Shown: positions 21,701-33,981 of the stretch, piece after piece | Numbering within the stretch: the first letter of the stretch is position 1 | Layout: each line of letters opens with the position of its first letter | NCBI GenBank assembly: GCA_019915015.1 | Contig: JAHBBC010000016.1 | Coordinates: forward strand, 62,001 to 126,000 | Length of the DNA: 64,000 nt | Source of the DNA: Auriscalpium vulgare | Lineage: Eukaryota; Basidiomycota; Agaricomycetes; Russulales; Auriscalpiaceae | Direction of reading: 5' to 3' | Made by a program: the position numbers and the translations under genes | The notes under the pieces: model-generated | Seen by the model: only the letters and a program-made list of their open reading frames with translations | Databases searched by the model: none | What the model was told of the DNA's origin: nothing

Positions 21701-24153
21701 CTCGACCGACATTGCATAGAAATACGGACTGCGCACATCAAAAATCTGGATCTCTGTCCCGGAGTAGATGGCACGGCAGATGTTGACGCGCTGCTTCTGG
21801 CCACCGGATAACGAGATACCCTACAGATATGTCAGCTCGACCACGTCCGACAACCGCACGTATAGTGTGGAGACCTTTTCACCGACTTCGGTCAGATCAC
21901 CGTTAGGCAGCACGTCTAGATCAGGCTCAAGGCAAGCATCGGCGACGGCTTTCCAGTACCGCTCCGGCTCAAACGGCCGTCCAAAGCAGACATTTTCGCG
22001 GATAGTCGCGTTCTGTATGACTATCGTCAGATGCGATATATTAGCCGTGAATGAAAGACGATCCACCTGGATCCAAGCATTCTGCGAACAATACGCGACC
22101 GAGCCGCTGAAGCGCACCGTCCCAGACGTCCTCCGCATCTCCCCAACCAGTCCCTGCAGCAGAGACGTCTTCCCCGCGCCAACAGCACCGACAATCGCAA
22201 CGAGCCTCCCCTTGGGCACCGCCAGGTTGATGTCCTTCATATGGAAGATGTCCTCGTTCTTCTTTTCCTTCGGCGGGTCCTCCGCCGCGGCGGCGTCAGC
22301 TGCCTTGCCCTTGTTTCCGTACACCTTCTTCTTCACGGTCTCAAGCTGGGGGGGCGGGCTGTCCCACGTGAAAGATGCGTCCTCAGTCTCAATCGCGTGC
22401 TCGATGCTCGGGTCGATAACAATCGTCTCTGTAACGAGCTCCGCGGTGAACGCGGTCTGCAGACGCTCGATTGCATTGCGCGCGTCGGCGATGGCGCTGA
22501 ATGACAAAGCTGTTGATCAACGACTGGTCAAATTTTATCTTCATGCGAGCTCGGGACACTTACGGAGCATCATCAGTGGCAGACGAAGCAGCTGAAACAG
22601 CGAGAGCGACGAGAAGATAGCGCCGGCTGTCAGATCATGGCCTGATGCTGCGTAGACGACGAAGGCAAGCACGGAAGCTAGCGTTGGAGTCGACATTGCG
22701 AAGGCCATAATCCCAGATCGAAATAGTAGTAAGCTTCGCACATAACTAATATACTCAAGAGGATTAATGTCAATTGGAAGCATCCGACGTCAAAGAAAGG
22801 ACTGACCCCGTCTCTTTAGCTCGGAACCCTGATATCCGCTCTAGGAATGGCTGCTCCCAAGCGAAAAACTTGATGACCTTGATGCCACTGAGCAGTTCCT
22901 GCAGCAGCTTCGCGCGTTTGTCCGTCCAAACCATGGCCTTCTTGCGTAGCTTGAACAGGACCTTCATGATGATCCCCTGGATCGGAGTGATGACTAGGAA
23001 AATCGCAAAACCCGCGAGCGCGCTCGGCCCCAAGTTAATAATCAGCAGGATGAGACAGATGCCGAGTTGTATCGGTGCGGCCCAGAACATGTGGAAATAG
23101 CCGCAGCAGAAGTCGATGCGCGAGACGTCCGTCGAGATATGGTTGACGAGCTTTCCGGTTGAAAGCTGTGCTCGGGCCCGCGTCGTGAGCCGCAAGGAGC
23201 GAGTGTAGATTGCAGTGATGAGCCCGCCGCGGAGGAGCACGCCGGAAGACATGCTCCGGTAAAAGAAGTGGTGCTGCGATAGCGACGAAATCATCTGCAG
23301 GAGGAAGAGCCCAACGGCAAGGCCGATACCCCGACCGATACCCGGAGCAGTCTGACCCGTCCTATGCGCAATGTACGACTCCGTCGCAAAGTTGAGGATA
23401 TGCTGCGAAACGGGGCAATGAGCCGTGTCCTTGTATGCGCGCGGGGGTCTACCTTGACAAGCAGCGGACTCATGACCTGGGCCGTGTCACCGGTGACTTT
23501 CATCACGCCGGCCGACCAGAACCACCACTTGATAGCATCGTTCATGGCCCACACCAAGCTTGGTGTGGCCTTGCCCTTCTCGTCCCGCCAATGCTTCTCT
23601 CGCTCCGCGCGATTGCCTTTCACGGTCCATGCAACGCGCTGCCGAACAGAGGGCTTGATTTCTCCGTTCGCTAGCCGCACGTTGTACTCTTCAACGGCCA
23701 TACGGCGCGCCTCAAAAGATGTGAGGATTTTGTCCGCGATGAAGGCGGAGGATCGGTGGTCCTGGAGTTTGTAGAGGTCCGAGTCCTCGATCGGACGCGC
23801 ATACCCCAATGTTAAGAGTGGGCTGATCCAGTTGAAGGTGAGCAGACTAAACCAGCCTGCGGTCATCTCGGGGATGTTATCCGCATCGTGCATGCTGGAC
23901 TTTGGGGGCGGTGGGTCAAGGGGGGCGACAAGCCCTTTGATGAACCTATGTGCATGAATAAGCTGTCTGCCCATCGAGAACAAAAAACCGTCCTTGGAAA
24001 AAGGACAACAGCGCACCTGCCGATCCTGCGGGACGCCGAGATGGATGTCTTCTTGACGGGTGCACCATCTGGGCCACCCACAGCTTGATCATCGAGGTCG
24101 TACTCCTTGGGGTCAAGTCCAGACACTGTATCGAGCCCATCGCGTTTGGCCAT
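18744..24153 (-). CDS. ABCC-type full-length ABC transporter (copy 1)
   Basis: Starts at ATG 24153 ([20 protein letters not shown]) and ends at 18744 after many short introns. Order: short cytosolic N-terminus without a TMD0, TMD1, NBD1 (Walker [10 protein letters not shown] near 22170, signature LSGGQ near 21810), an acidic linker ([15 protein letters not shown]), TMD2, then NBD2 (Walker A TGAGKSS, signature LSIGQ near 19240, Walker B VLILDEAT near 19180). This layout fits Yor1/MRP-like exporters of the plasma or vacuolar membrane (family knowledge). A close paralogue in the opposite orientation is at 39003-44342, with matching exon borders such as the intron inside the NBD2 Walker A. The C-terminus differs from copy 2 after AAKERT. 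The substrate is unknown. Confidence 0.88.
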
Positions 24154-24728
24154 GTCAACGCGTCGGGGGTAGCAGACGCGCAAAGCAGGCGGAAGGTCGG
24201 GGATTTTAGAATAGGGCGAAGGACGAGCGACTCGCAGTACACCTAAAGGTATTTATGCGACCACGCACGATAGAGCGCGGCCACTGAAGCAGCGCGTCCC
24301 GTCGGGAGAGTTTAACCCATACCTTCACAAGATGATCATGGCCGTCGGGAGTCCTAAGCGGCATCCTCCGGCACTGCGCGCTTGGTTGTGCTCCGTCGGA
24401 TCAGCTAGTAGATACGAACTGCGCAGCGGTAGCAATGTAAGTACTGTCAGCTCCCAAACAACTCCTTCCAGCAAATGTTACGCACTACATCCATGCTCAA
24501 ACATTGGAAGAGTACACCTCCGATTAAAGCGATATAGTATACCTATCAACCAGTCCAACCAAGATGATCAATACAGAGTTCCGAGGAGCAGGAGACATCG
24601 TACCGATACATAAGCAACACCGACGAAAGCAAATGAATAAGAGGCTAAAGCACAGAAGAAATGCAGTGAAGATATATCATTGGAATGTCCAGACAGCTAG
24701 AGGGCCGTGTGTGGCTCGTCGCGTGTTA
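24154..24728. other. Divergence-free gap: ABC transporter promoter and downstream gene 3' end
   Basis: Both flanking genes are on the minus strand, so this stretch should hold the ABC transporter promoter and 5' leader, plus the 3' untranslated region of the AT-hook/Myb-like gene. No separate gene is supported. Confidence 0.5.
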
Positions 24729-26650
24729 TCATGTACGACCATCCCTCGATCCTGACGCAGCCCCATTCGTCTGGTAGATGTACGGATGCGAGCTCTGCAC
24801 CGCGCTAGCCTGCGCCTTCGTCGAAGTGCCCGCCCGCGGGCGGTAGTAGCTCGTCCGCTGGGGCTCCGACTCGCCGCTGGGGCCCGTGATCACCGGCGCC
24901 GTCGCCGACGCGACGGTGGGCATCGGCCATGGCATGTTCACCGCCGTCGGCGGCGGGCCCGTCGCAGGGCGACTGTTCGCTGCAGATGTGGACGCGGACG
25001 CCTGTCGTGGTTGGGCTTGGGTAGATGGCGGGCGGTACTGGATGGCGGGCGAGGGCTGTGCGGAGGGTGTTGATGCGGTGGTGTGACTTTGGGCGGGCGA
25101 GGCGAGTGTGGCGGCGGGGTTCGCGGCGGCGGCGGCGTTTTGCGCTGCGGTGGAGGTGCTGGACTCGGCGGCGGGCGTTGCCTCTGCCTCCCGTCGCCGT
25201 TTCACGCCGCGGGTGGTGCTTTCTTTCAGCCCAAGGGAGGTCGCCTTCAGTAATATTTGGTGTCTGAAAGGCGTCGAATCGGTCCGAGCTTGACCGAGCT
25301 TCCGATGAGTAGCACGTACCTTGTCCGAGAGTTGCCCCATTGATTAACCACCCAGTCCCAGTCGATCTCACCAGACGCAGTGGTGGTTCGACTGTCTTCC
25401 GCGAGCTTCTTCAGCCGGTCAACCTCCTCTTCTGCCCACGCTCCGGAAGCACCGCCCGGATTGCTGGCACTCATGTTGAGAGTTGCAGTGGTAGAGGGAG
25501 CAGCACCGGTAGGCGCCGGGCTGGGGTACTGGGGAGGAGCGGATGCAGAAGTGCCAGCTTGAGGTTGCGGAGGGGCAGGAGGAAAGTACCCCGGCGGCGC
25601 AGCATACTGGTAATAAGGAGCAGTGGGGTAGCGTGTCGGAGGCGGGTACATGGCGGGGTACATCGGCGTCGTGGTGCCTGGCATGCCTAGTGACATGACG
25701 AATGTTTGAGGATTTGTTATCACCGGGGCTGGTGAAGTCTGGGAAGTCGTTGATGGAGGCGCAGACACAGCGGCTGGAGGGGGCAAGGGTGTAGGGTAGG
25801 GCATTGCAGGGTAAACTGCAGGCGGAGGTTGGCCGACCAGTTGGCTGGGATTTTGAAGCTAGAATGACGGTGAGGCGACGTACGAGAGAAATGCATGACG
25901 GCGCACCAGTTGGTCGCATATACGCTTAGCCTCGTTCAACATGTTCAGTGGATCAACTTTGCTGGACGGCCCCATGTGATATGATTGCGAGATGACCATA
26001 GGCGGCGTTCCTTTCTAAGGAGAGCTATGAACACACAAAGAGTCAGGCAAACCGCACGTGGACGCACTACGAGTTCTTCTGCTGCGCCATAGAACTCGGA
26101 GCATAGGTTGAGGACGCGCCATTGAAACTCGTAGTACTGCTGGTTCTGTGGTGTAACACCGGGCAGCTGGGGCGCACTAGTCGGTGGCGGGGGGTAGCTG
26201 TGGAACTGAGACTTCGATGCAGTACTACCTCCGCTCTCCCGAGGCTTCCGGTTCCGCGAGCCCTTCGGTCGACCGGGGCGACGTTTTTCAGGTATTTCGT
26301 GTTCTGGCCGAGACTGGTTACCCCCGGTGCCCGCAGGGTTTGACGGTGCGGCCGGGCTTCCGGCGTGAAAGAGTCAAAAAATGGGTATCTACAGAAATTA
26401 AGCGTGACAATTTGACACACCCAGCTGTTGGCCGACTGTGCGGAGAGGAGTGCGCACTGCCGTCTCGGCGGACAGTATCGTCAAGTTCCTCCTCGACGAC
26501 TTCCTCTTCCTCTTCCTCCTCTTCTTCTCTCCGATTGCCGTGCGCGTAGTCCGCTGCCGATGTATTGAAGCTAGAATATTGCTGGGGGGACCTATGCACC
26601 GGGGGATTCAACGCATGCGACAGAGGCTGATAGTGCTGTGGATTGTCCAT
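24729..26650 (-). CDS. AT-hook and Myb/SANT-like DNA-binding protein
   Basis: Starts MDNPQHYQPLSHALNPP at 26650 and ends SGSRDGRT at 24729. After an acidic run (REEEEEEEEEVVEEE), exon 2 carries the AT-hook core RRPGRPKGSRNRK, followed by QNQQYYEFQWRVLNLCSEFY. Downstream is a long Pro/Ala/Tyr-rich segment. Then comes a Myb-like module, from AWAEEEVDRLKKLAEDSRT to WDWVVNQWGNSRTRHQILLK, with Trp residues spaced as in SANT repeats. The C-terminal third is low-complexity Ala/Pro/Ser. The exon 1-2 junction uses an acceptor after CGCCGGAAG, because the nearer TAG acceptor leads to a stop. This is probably a nuclear chromatin or transcription factor; targets are unknown. Confidence 0.75.
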
Positions 26651-27275
26651 GACGACGGTATATTTGGACGCCCAACTGGAGCCTACAGCCAGCAAGTGCG
26701 CGCTGAAGACCTGAGCGGACCAGTGCCGACGAGAGAAATACGGAGGTGACCGGACAGATCAACGAGTAAACAGAGATATTGTGGGAAATGGGAATCGATC
26801 ACCTCATGTTCAACAACGTTCAACAAACACTCTTCCAACACGAGTGCCGTCAGATCGCCGACATCGTCGCCGTTGATTTACTTTCCTGAAATGCCCGACG
26901 CACTATGCAAGGTCCCTCTGCTCGCTGCACTCGCCGATCCCGAGGACGAGCAGCGCGCTGCAATTTCGTCCTGGCAGCGGGCCGTGGAACATCGCATATC
27001 TGGGCAGAATCTGGACCGCATTTAGCCTCGTCTGGACCATTTTCTCATGGGCCGGACCGGCGGCAAATTGAAGGTGCTCGGATATTGGTCAGCAGCTCCC
27101 ATTTGTTGTGACTGCGACCGTGACTCTCGCGTGATCCCGCGGTGCCGTCCCTGCGCCGGCCTTGCTCTTGAGCCACCGTCGCCTGCCTTATTCTGCACTC
27201 AATCCCAACCGCTACTCAACCTCTATCCTTCCCTCTCACCGTCACCAGCAGCATTTCTGCTGCACACCCACCCCT
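26651..27275. promoter_or_regulatory. Divergent promoter region
   Basis: 625 bp between the start of the Myb-like gene (minus) and MEX67 (plus). It should contain both promoters. It has a pyrimidine-rich stretch (about 27210-27245) just before the MEX67 start. No ORF here is convincing. Confidence 0.5.
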
Positions 27276-29690
27276 ATGTTCCAGACGCCCCCGCCCGCCG
27301 CCTCTGGCTCTCGCACCCTCGCATCCAACGCACTGCGCAAGGCGGGCCTTATTGATCGCGATGAACGCATGCGCGACGCATCCGAGAAGCAAGGCGGGCG
27401 CAAGGGGTCGTCCAAGCTTCGCTCGCACCAATCTCGCCTCGCCCCCATCCTCGGCAAGCCGCTACCGTCTCTCGCTGCTAGAAAATCTACGGTAAATACA
27501 CGGTTGTTCTTACTCTCCTTCCGCGTCTTGCAGGGCCCTACAAGCACACGGTGTCCTGTATCCCCTTCCTTGAATGAGAACATATTACTTACAATGATTC
27601 ATGTTTCCCTCCGACCTCTCCGCGTCTGCCGTGTATTGCAAACCCCAGCTCGCCACTCGCATTGGCGGCGCTCCTGAGCCCTCAGTGACCATCCGCGGCG
27701 CCGCCAAGACGCCTGCGACTAGGGGCCGCAGGAATGCTATATCCATGAATGGCGGCAGATTGCCTGGGAGTCGGACTCTTCCAGGAAGTGTCCTCGAGGT
27801 CTGGAAGCAATTCGTGAACCAGCGATGGGATCCCGCGGCCCGTTTCTTGAATCTGGAAGTGCGTCATTGTTTGCTCTCCCCATCACATTCTCTGACCGCC
27901 TCTGTAGCGCATAGCGGACGACGAATTTATCAAGAAGTCCCGAGTCGCACCCCCAGGAGGCCCTTCGTCGACTGGGAGGGAGGCAGCTGTGATATTCAAA
28001 CTTGCTGCGCAGCTGAAACCAGCTGTAAGTGTCTGGCCTTCATTCTCGCTCCTGGCTCACACAGCTTCAGGTCCAGTCATTATCTTTGGCCCACAACCGT
28101 TTCAATTCCACCCAGCCCATATCTATGCTTCCCCACTACCTCCCGGACCTCGAGAACCTCTCACTAGCGAACAATGAGATTCGCGTATGGAAGGACATCG
28201 ACTACCTATCCCAATTATCTCCTCGGCAGGACAAGCTACGGAAACTACGGGAAATAATCTTAGTGGGGAACCCCATCCGTGAGAATGAGTATCAGCATAA
28301 TCGTGTCGATTCGTATAAGAAGTGAGTTCGGTGGCTTGTTTGATTTACGACATAACTCAATGTCTGGCTAGCAACATCATACGGCGGTTCCCAACGCTAG
28401 AGATGCTGGACGGAGAAGCTGTGCCGAAGATCGCCTTCGACGCACCCCAATCGTCGCAAGCGCCTTCAACGTCAAGCGGCCCCCGACCAGCCGCCACCTC
28501 CTTCCCTGCCCAAATGTGCCCATCATTTATTGTGGGCGTTGATCCCGGCGTCACGAGTGCTTTTCTCAGCCGGTACGTCCTTTTGTTGTCTGGCAGCTGG
28601 CGCCCTCCTAAACCTTGGTAGATTCTTCTCGCTATACGACACCAACCGGCAAGCGCTGCTCGATGTTTACAACGAATCCGCCACTTTCTCATTCCAAGCG
28701 AACACTTCTATCCCCGCGCGCGCCCGCATTCAAGGGTTCCAGCATACACTACCAAATCAAAAGAATCTCGAGTGGCAAGGATGGTTGAGGGCAGGATCAC
28801 GCAACCTTAGCCGAGTGGGTGGCGCAATGGGCAAGATTTTGCAGAGTTTGCATGTTGGCAGAGAAGAGGTCGTGAAAACGATGTCTTCTTTTCCAGCGAT
28901 GAGACATGATCCTTCGGGTTCACCGGAGAAGTTTCTGGTCGATGCGTGGCCGATCACGCAGGAGAACCTCACGATGTTATTCGTGTCTGTTCATGGGCAG
29001 TTCACAGAAGGTGCGCCGTAATCGTTTGAGCTTGCCTTCTTTGAACTAACACGTTTTTGGTACGCAGAACTTTCGGGCGGCATCCGGTCGTTTGACCGCA
29101 CATTCGTCCTCGTGCCCGCACCGGAAGGTTCACGGTCAGTCATGGGTCCGTCATAGCCGCTTAACGTTCCACTTACGTCGCACTTTTTACAGAGCACAAG
29201 CTGCCGGCTGGGGAGTGGAGATTCTATCAGACCAACTCGTCATCCGCGCATACTCCAGCCACGAAGCATGGACGCCTGGTCCTCTTCTTGTGCAAGCGCC
29301 AGCTGCCGCACCTGGGCTGGTGCCGTCTATGCCGTCAGCGGCGTTCGCGCCACTGCCCGCCCTCTCGCAGCCGATGCAGGAGCTGCTAGCCATGATCGTA
29401 CGTTGCTTCTTAGTGTCTTTTTATCTAGCCGCGTGTCTCACGCCGCATCTGGCAGCCTGAACTGCAGAGGACCCAGGTGTTGCAAGTGTGTCAACGTACG
29501 CGCTTGAACGTCAAGTTCGCCATCGATTGCCTGCAGGGCAACGGATGGAACATCGATGCGGCGGTCGCCAATTTCGAGCAGGTGAAGGTGCGTTGCCGTC
29601 CCTGGATTAAGCTTTCCTCCAAGACGAGAAGGTTACTAACGCATAATCCTGACATAACAGGGGACATTGCCGAGAGATGCTTTTATGTGA
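27276..29690 (+). CDS. MEX67: mRNA export factor MEX67/NXF1-like
   Basis: Starts [20 protein letters not shown] at 27276 and ends GTLPRDAFM at 29690 in about nine exons. Order: basic N-terminus ([16 protein letters not shown]), a poorly conserved RNA-binding region ([20 protein letters not shown]), leucine-rich repeats ([43 protein letters not shown]), an NTF2-like domain ([20 protein letters not shown] to [16 protein letters not shown]), and a C-terminal TAP-C/UBA domain ([20 protein letters not shown]). This is the full Mex67/NXF1 architecture. The protein pairs with Mtr2/NXT1 and carries mRNPs through the nuclear pore (family knowledge). No defects seen. Confidence 0.9.
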
Positions 29691-30439
29691 TGCGGAATCC
29701 CGAGCCGTCTGTTTCTGATGCTGCCCACAGACATTATTCTGTTATCGTTTGGTACGAGTGCCAGGCGATCTCGGTTGTAGAATGAGCAGCGCATACCGTA
29801 CCCCATTCGCATCTGCAATGTAAACATAGTATTATCGTCGCAATACGCTCCCGCTCACGCATAGTAATCACGCTTCCTTCACATACAACGTCGTTAGTTC
29901 ATGGGTTTCTGCAGGACAAATTGCCTGGCTACTAGACCGAAGTAGTGCACCAGCGTACTGAAAGTGGTCAAGTCGCGGATCGACAGCGCCAGCGCTCGCC
30001 AACCCTGCACCTATCCCGCCTTGTGGCAGCACAGGGTACATCGAGGCTCGCGGTGGAGGCCTATGAGGGGGCGTCTGTGGATAGGTACGCGGGCACGTGT
30101 GGTGCACGCGGCGTGCCGGTGTCGAGTCGGAGGAATTGTCTTGACTTCCACTGTTCACAGCGCCTCTGCGTTTTACATGCACTCATCAATTCGCATTATT
30201 CGCCGCAGGTCACTGTCCGGCCCCGAGCGCCGGGACCTTCCCAGCCCATTGTCTATGCTGGCATCCCCGCCTCGTGCACTCTATGTGCCCGCTTCCCGAG
30301 GAATAAATGCCAACAGCCCCCGCGGCTATCTGCCCCAATCTTTTCCTCCTGCCTTCCACCTCGCTGCCCTGTGTCTTACTAACAAAACCCACCCGTCTGT
30401 CTCTTACTCGCGTTCCTTTCTCGTACAGAATACCTCGAC
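29691..30439. other. Intergenic region, small minus-strand ORF possible
   Basis: Contains the MEX67 3' region and the promoter of the ankyrin gene (pyrimidine-rich at 30340-30425). A 104-residue minus-strand ORF (30182-29868, starting MHVKRRGAVNSGSQ) is Pro/Ser-rich with no family resemblance; I would not call it a gene. Confidence 0.45.
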
Positions 30440-33400
30440 ATGACCCTCACGACACACGACGCGTCTGCGCGTGCGCCCACTGCCCCCTTCATTGATGCCG
30501 TTATGCGCGGAGACGACGACTACGTGCGGTCGGCTCTCGACGCCGGCGAGGACGTGAACGCGACCGGCAATGCAGGGCAGTCTGCTGTCGCGTGTGCGAT
30601 TACGGGAGAGAGGTATGTCACTCGCCCCGCATGACCTCCCCGCTGACCTCCAGTCCCACAGCTGGGAGACCGCAGACGCGTCGAACGCGTCATTCATGAC
30701 ACCAAGCCGTCTGAATGTCCTGCGGATGCTCGTTGAACACAAACATATCTCGCTGTACGCGTTGAATGCGCCGCAGGACGCTATGAATGGTGTCACTCCG
30801 CTCGGAGTCGCAGCCTGGATGAATGCGCCGGAGTTTGTACGAATACTGCTAGAGGACAGCGCCGGTGCTGTTGCGGTGAACGGTCTAGACACGCACAAAG
30901 CTACCGCGCTAATGTGTGCGTATTGTATCCGCGCATCGCTTCGCCGTTCTCCGTTCTCACTTCCTACTGCCTATTAGATGCTGCACGTGATGGCGGCATC
31001 GAGGTTGCAGATTGCCTGGTGAGCACAGTTCACACCCTCGTCCTTGGCCTTGAGCTCATCGATGCCCAGCTTTCGCATGGCGCCCGCCCTGACTATCGTG
31101 ACAGGAATCATCGCTCCTCGATACACTATGCCCTCAGGCACCCATCTTTGCTGAGCTTGTGCGAGTCAGCCCTCCGAGAACACAGGACCCATGAGGTGAA
31201 GGTATGTAGTTTGCAGAAATCCTCCAGTGCATGGCTGTGCTGATGTCCTCCCAGTCCGGAAACAAAAGGCGACTGTGCGCTACATCGGAGGAGGAATTTG
31301 ACCCTGCGGCCTCCGCTGAACACCCACCTTCACCGAACGTATCCGACTCTGATGTTGTCTCTGTGACAAAAAAGCTCGTAACCGCCCTGGTTGCCGGCGA
31401 CTTACCTCTTCTGCGCTCTCTCCTGTACACTCCTCTGACCCAGACGCCCGAGACGCCCGAAAAACACGCATCCTTCCCACTCGTCAACAGCCCTGACGCC
31501 GATTCATGGTCACCCATCCACTACTGTGCCTCTGTCCGGCAACCATCCATCGATGTGCTCGACACCCTCTACCTCGCCGGCGCCGATGTCTCCCTCTTCT
31601 CCCCTGCCGGCAACTACACGCCGCTGCACTGCCTCGCGCGGCGCAAGCGCGGGCCCGACGCGCTGCGCGACCGCACAGCAAACGCCGCCCTGCACGCGTT
31701 CGTGGTGCACCTCGTGTGCGACCTGCGCGCGCCGATGGAGGCGTGCGACACCGAGCGCGAGACGTGCATGCACCTCGCCGCCGAGCACGGAGACAGCGCG
31801 GAGATCTTGCGCGCGATGCTGGAGTGCGATACGCGCCGACTTGTTGCGGAGATGCGTAATTCGCGAGGGTACGTTGCCGCCTATACTTCCTTTCCCCCCT
31901 TTATTGCCTATATGTGCGTGTACTCCTTGCTAACCGATGTCTTTTGTTGTCCAGGCTTACCCCCTTGGAAGTCGCGAAGCCTGAGTTTCGCGCCGTGTTC
32001 GGTATACACGACGAGGCGCTACGACCGGCGTCGGCAGCGTCTCATCTCACAATCCGGCCCTTACATACTTCCAGCTCGGTGCCGTCCTTGCATGCATCGA
32101 CGCGTCTCCTGCCCCGGTCCCCACGCTCCACTCCAGCACCTCTCCCTGCAGTCCTGAATGCTGCTGACGCGTCATCGGCCTTCGAGCGCGTGCTGCGAAA
32201 TCTCCGCACAGTAACAGATGGGGTTCCGGCGTTTGGAGAGCCTCCTTTGAACGAGGAAGCTCTTTATCGCCTTGAGGAACTACTCCGGGACGTAATGACA
32301 GACAGTCAAAGCGCCCTCCGTATGCTGCACGCCCGGATGGACGAGACCCGCGACGGGCTGGCGACCGCCCGGACAACCTGGACGCACATGGACACCCTCC
32401 TCGATTCCACGGCGCAGCTCGTGGAAGAGCAGGTGCTCAAAGAGGCAGTCGCGCGCCAAAAGGCCGACGAGCCCGTGGGGCGCAATCGCAGCGGCACCAT
32501 GGCCTCCGCTGACTCACAGACGACCGCCGTGTCCGACCACGAGTCTGACCTTGTGGCTGACGAAAACGCGGTCGGCTCGTTCCCGGATGCAGACGAGCTC
32601 CCCGCGCCGTGGCCTGTATGGCTCGACCCGTCCAGCCCGACGTCCCCTGAGACGCACTCGACGATCAGCCCTGGGGACATCCCCGCGCCCGGGCGCGTCT
32701 ACAGCGGGCTCAAGTCGTACAAGAGCATGAGCGACCTAACCAACGCGCATGCGTCACTCTCGCTCTCGCCGACCCGCGCCTCGCACACCGCACGCCCCCA
32801 GCGTCGCGCGCGCGCAGACACGCTCAACAGCACGACGGCGGCGAAGCGCCCGCAGCGCAGCGAGCCGTCGTCGTCCAAGTCGAGCGTGAAGGAGGGCGAG
32901 AAGGGCAGCGGGGCGCGCATCAAGGCGTGGTTCAAGCGCAAGCTGCTGCCGGAGCGCGCCGCGCCGATCCCGAGGTTGCCGACGCCAGAGCCAGAGAAGG
33001 CGAGCAGGCCGGAGCCGGAGCCGCGCTGGTCGACGAACACGCTGTGCGAGGGCATCGAGGCGCTAGAGAAGAGTGGGAAAGAGGCGCAAGCGGAGTATGT
33101 GCAGCGGACTGCGCGGCATTACCGGGCGCTGGCTGCTGCGGGGAAGGACCTGGCCAGGATCGACGAGTGCATGTCGCATGTGGGGCTACCTTTTTTTTGA
33201 TTTCTACGTACCTCCGTGTGCTGACAGCCGGCGTTTTTTTTTGCGCAGGCGGATAAGCTGATCGCTTCGGCGTACAGAGCAATTTCGCGTACAGAACGTA
33301 TCTTGGCCCGCACGTTGCAAGTGCGTATGTTTGCTTCTGATCTGAGAGCTGGAAGCTAACGCGATGAACCAGTCACGAAGGGCGGCCATTCATGAACACC

Positions 33401-33741
33401 GCTGCGTACAAAAGCTCGACGTCGCACTCGAGGCGATCAGTACCCCGACCTCCCCGACCTCCCCGCTCAGATCGCCCCCTGCACTGAAACTGATGATCCC
33501 TCAAACTCCCAGCGCCGCGGCCTCGTCCAACGTATCTCCGAACTCTGCAGTGTTCCAGTTACCTGAACGGCGCGAGGGATGCCATGACGCGGACCTGCGT
33601 GCGCTGGAATACCTGGTGCTGTACAAAATGAACGCCCGAGCGTACGCGGCCGCGGACGTGGTAGAAAAGGTCGACGTCTGGCTGGACGTTGTGCGAGCTG
33701 TGCTGAAGGGCGTGCAGACGCGGGGTGGAGCGGCGCTATGA
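30440..33741 (+). CDS. Ankyrin-repeat protein with helical C-terminus
   Basis: Starts MTLTTHDASARAPTAPFIDA at 30440 and ends VLKGVQTRGGAAL at 33741, in about nine exons. Ankyrin repeats are visible in two groups: near the start (DAVMRGDDDYVRSALDAGED, NGVTPLGVAAWMNAPEFV) and again at 31450-31850 (DSWSPIHYCASVRQPS, GNYTPLHCLARRKRG, ETCMHLAAEHGDSAEIL). The middle is Ser/Pro-rich. A basic motif (GARIKAWFKRKLLPER) sits near 32920, followed by helical C-terminal segments (KEAQAEYVQRTARHYRALAA). Overall it resembles large fungal ankyrin scaffolds seen beside Swi6/Mbp1-like families, but no DNA-binding APSES domain is visible, so I leave the function open. Confidence 0.75.
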
Positions 33742-33981
33742 AGACAGAGACGATCTACTGTAGATGATTATTTTGTATCTATAATGGGCGGTCGGCGCGC
33801 GGGGAATGCCGAGTCAGTTTGAACTGAGCTTGTAAGCTGTGGTCAGACCGGGCAACCGCCAGTGAAACCAAACCGCCGCCCACGCTGGTTCAGGCTGCGT
33901 GCACGAAATGTCCGCCCAAGTCCAAAGGTGATCACCGATCCGCATCTCTGCTCTCCCGCCGCCCTGACCCCCCGCCCAGCC

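Noticed and set aside
29868..30182. Small minus-strand gene of 104 aa
   Set aside because: It overlaps the promoter region of the ankyrin gene, is compositionally simple, and shows no introns or family resemblance.
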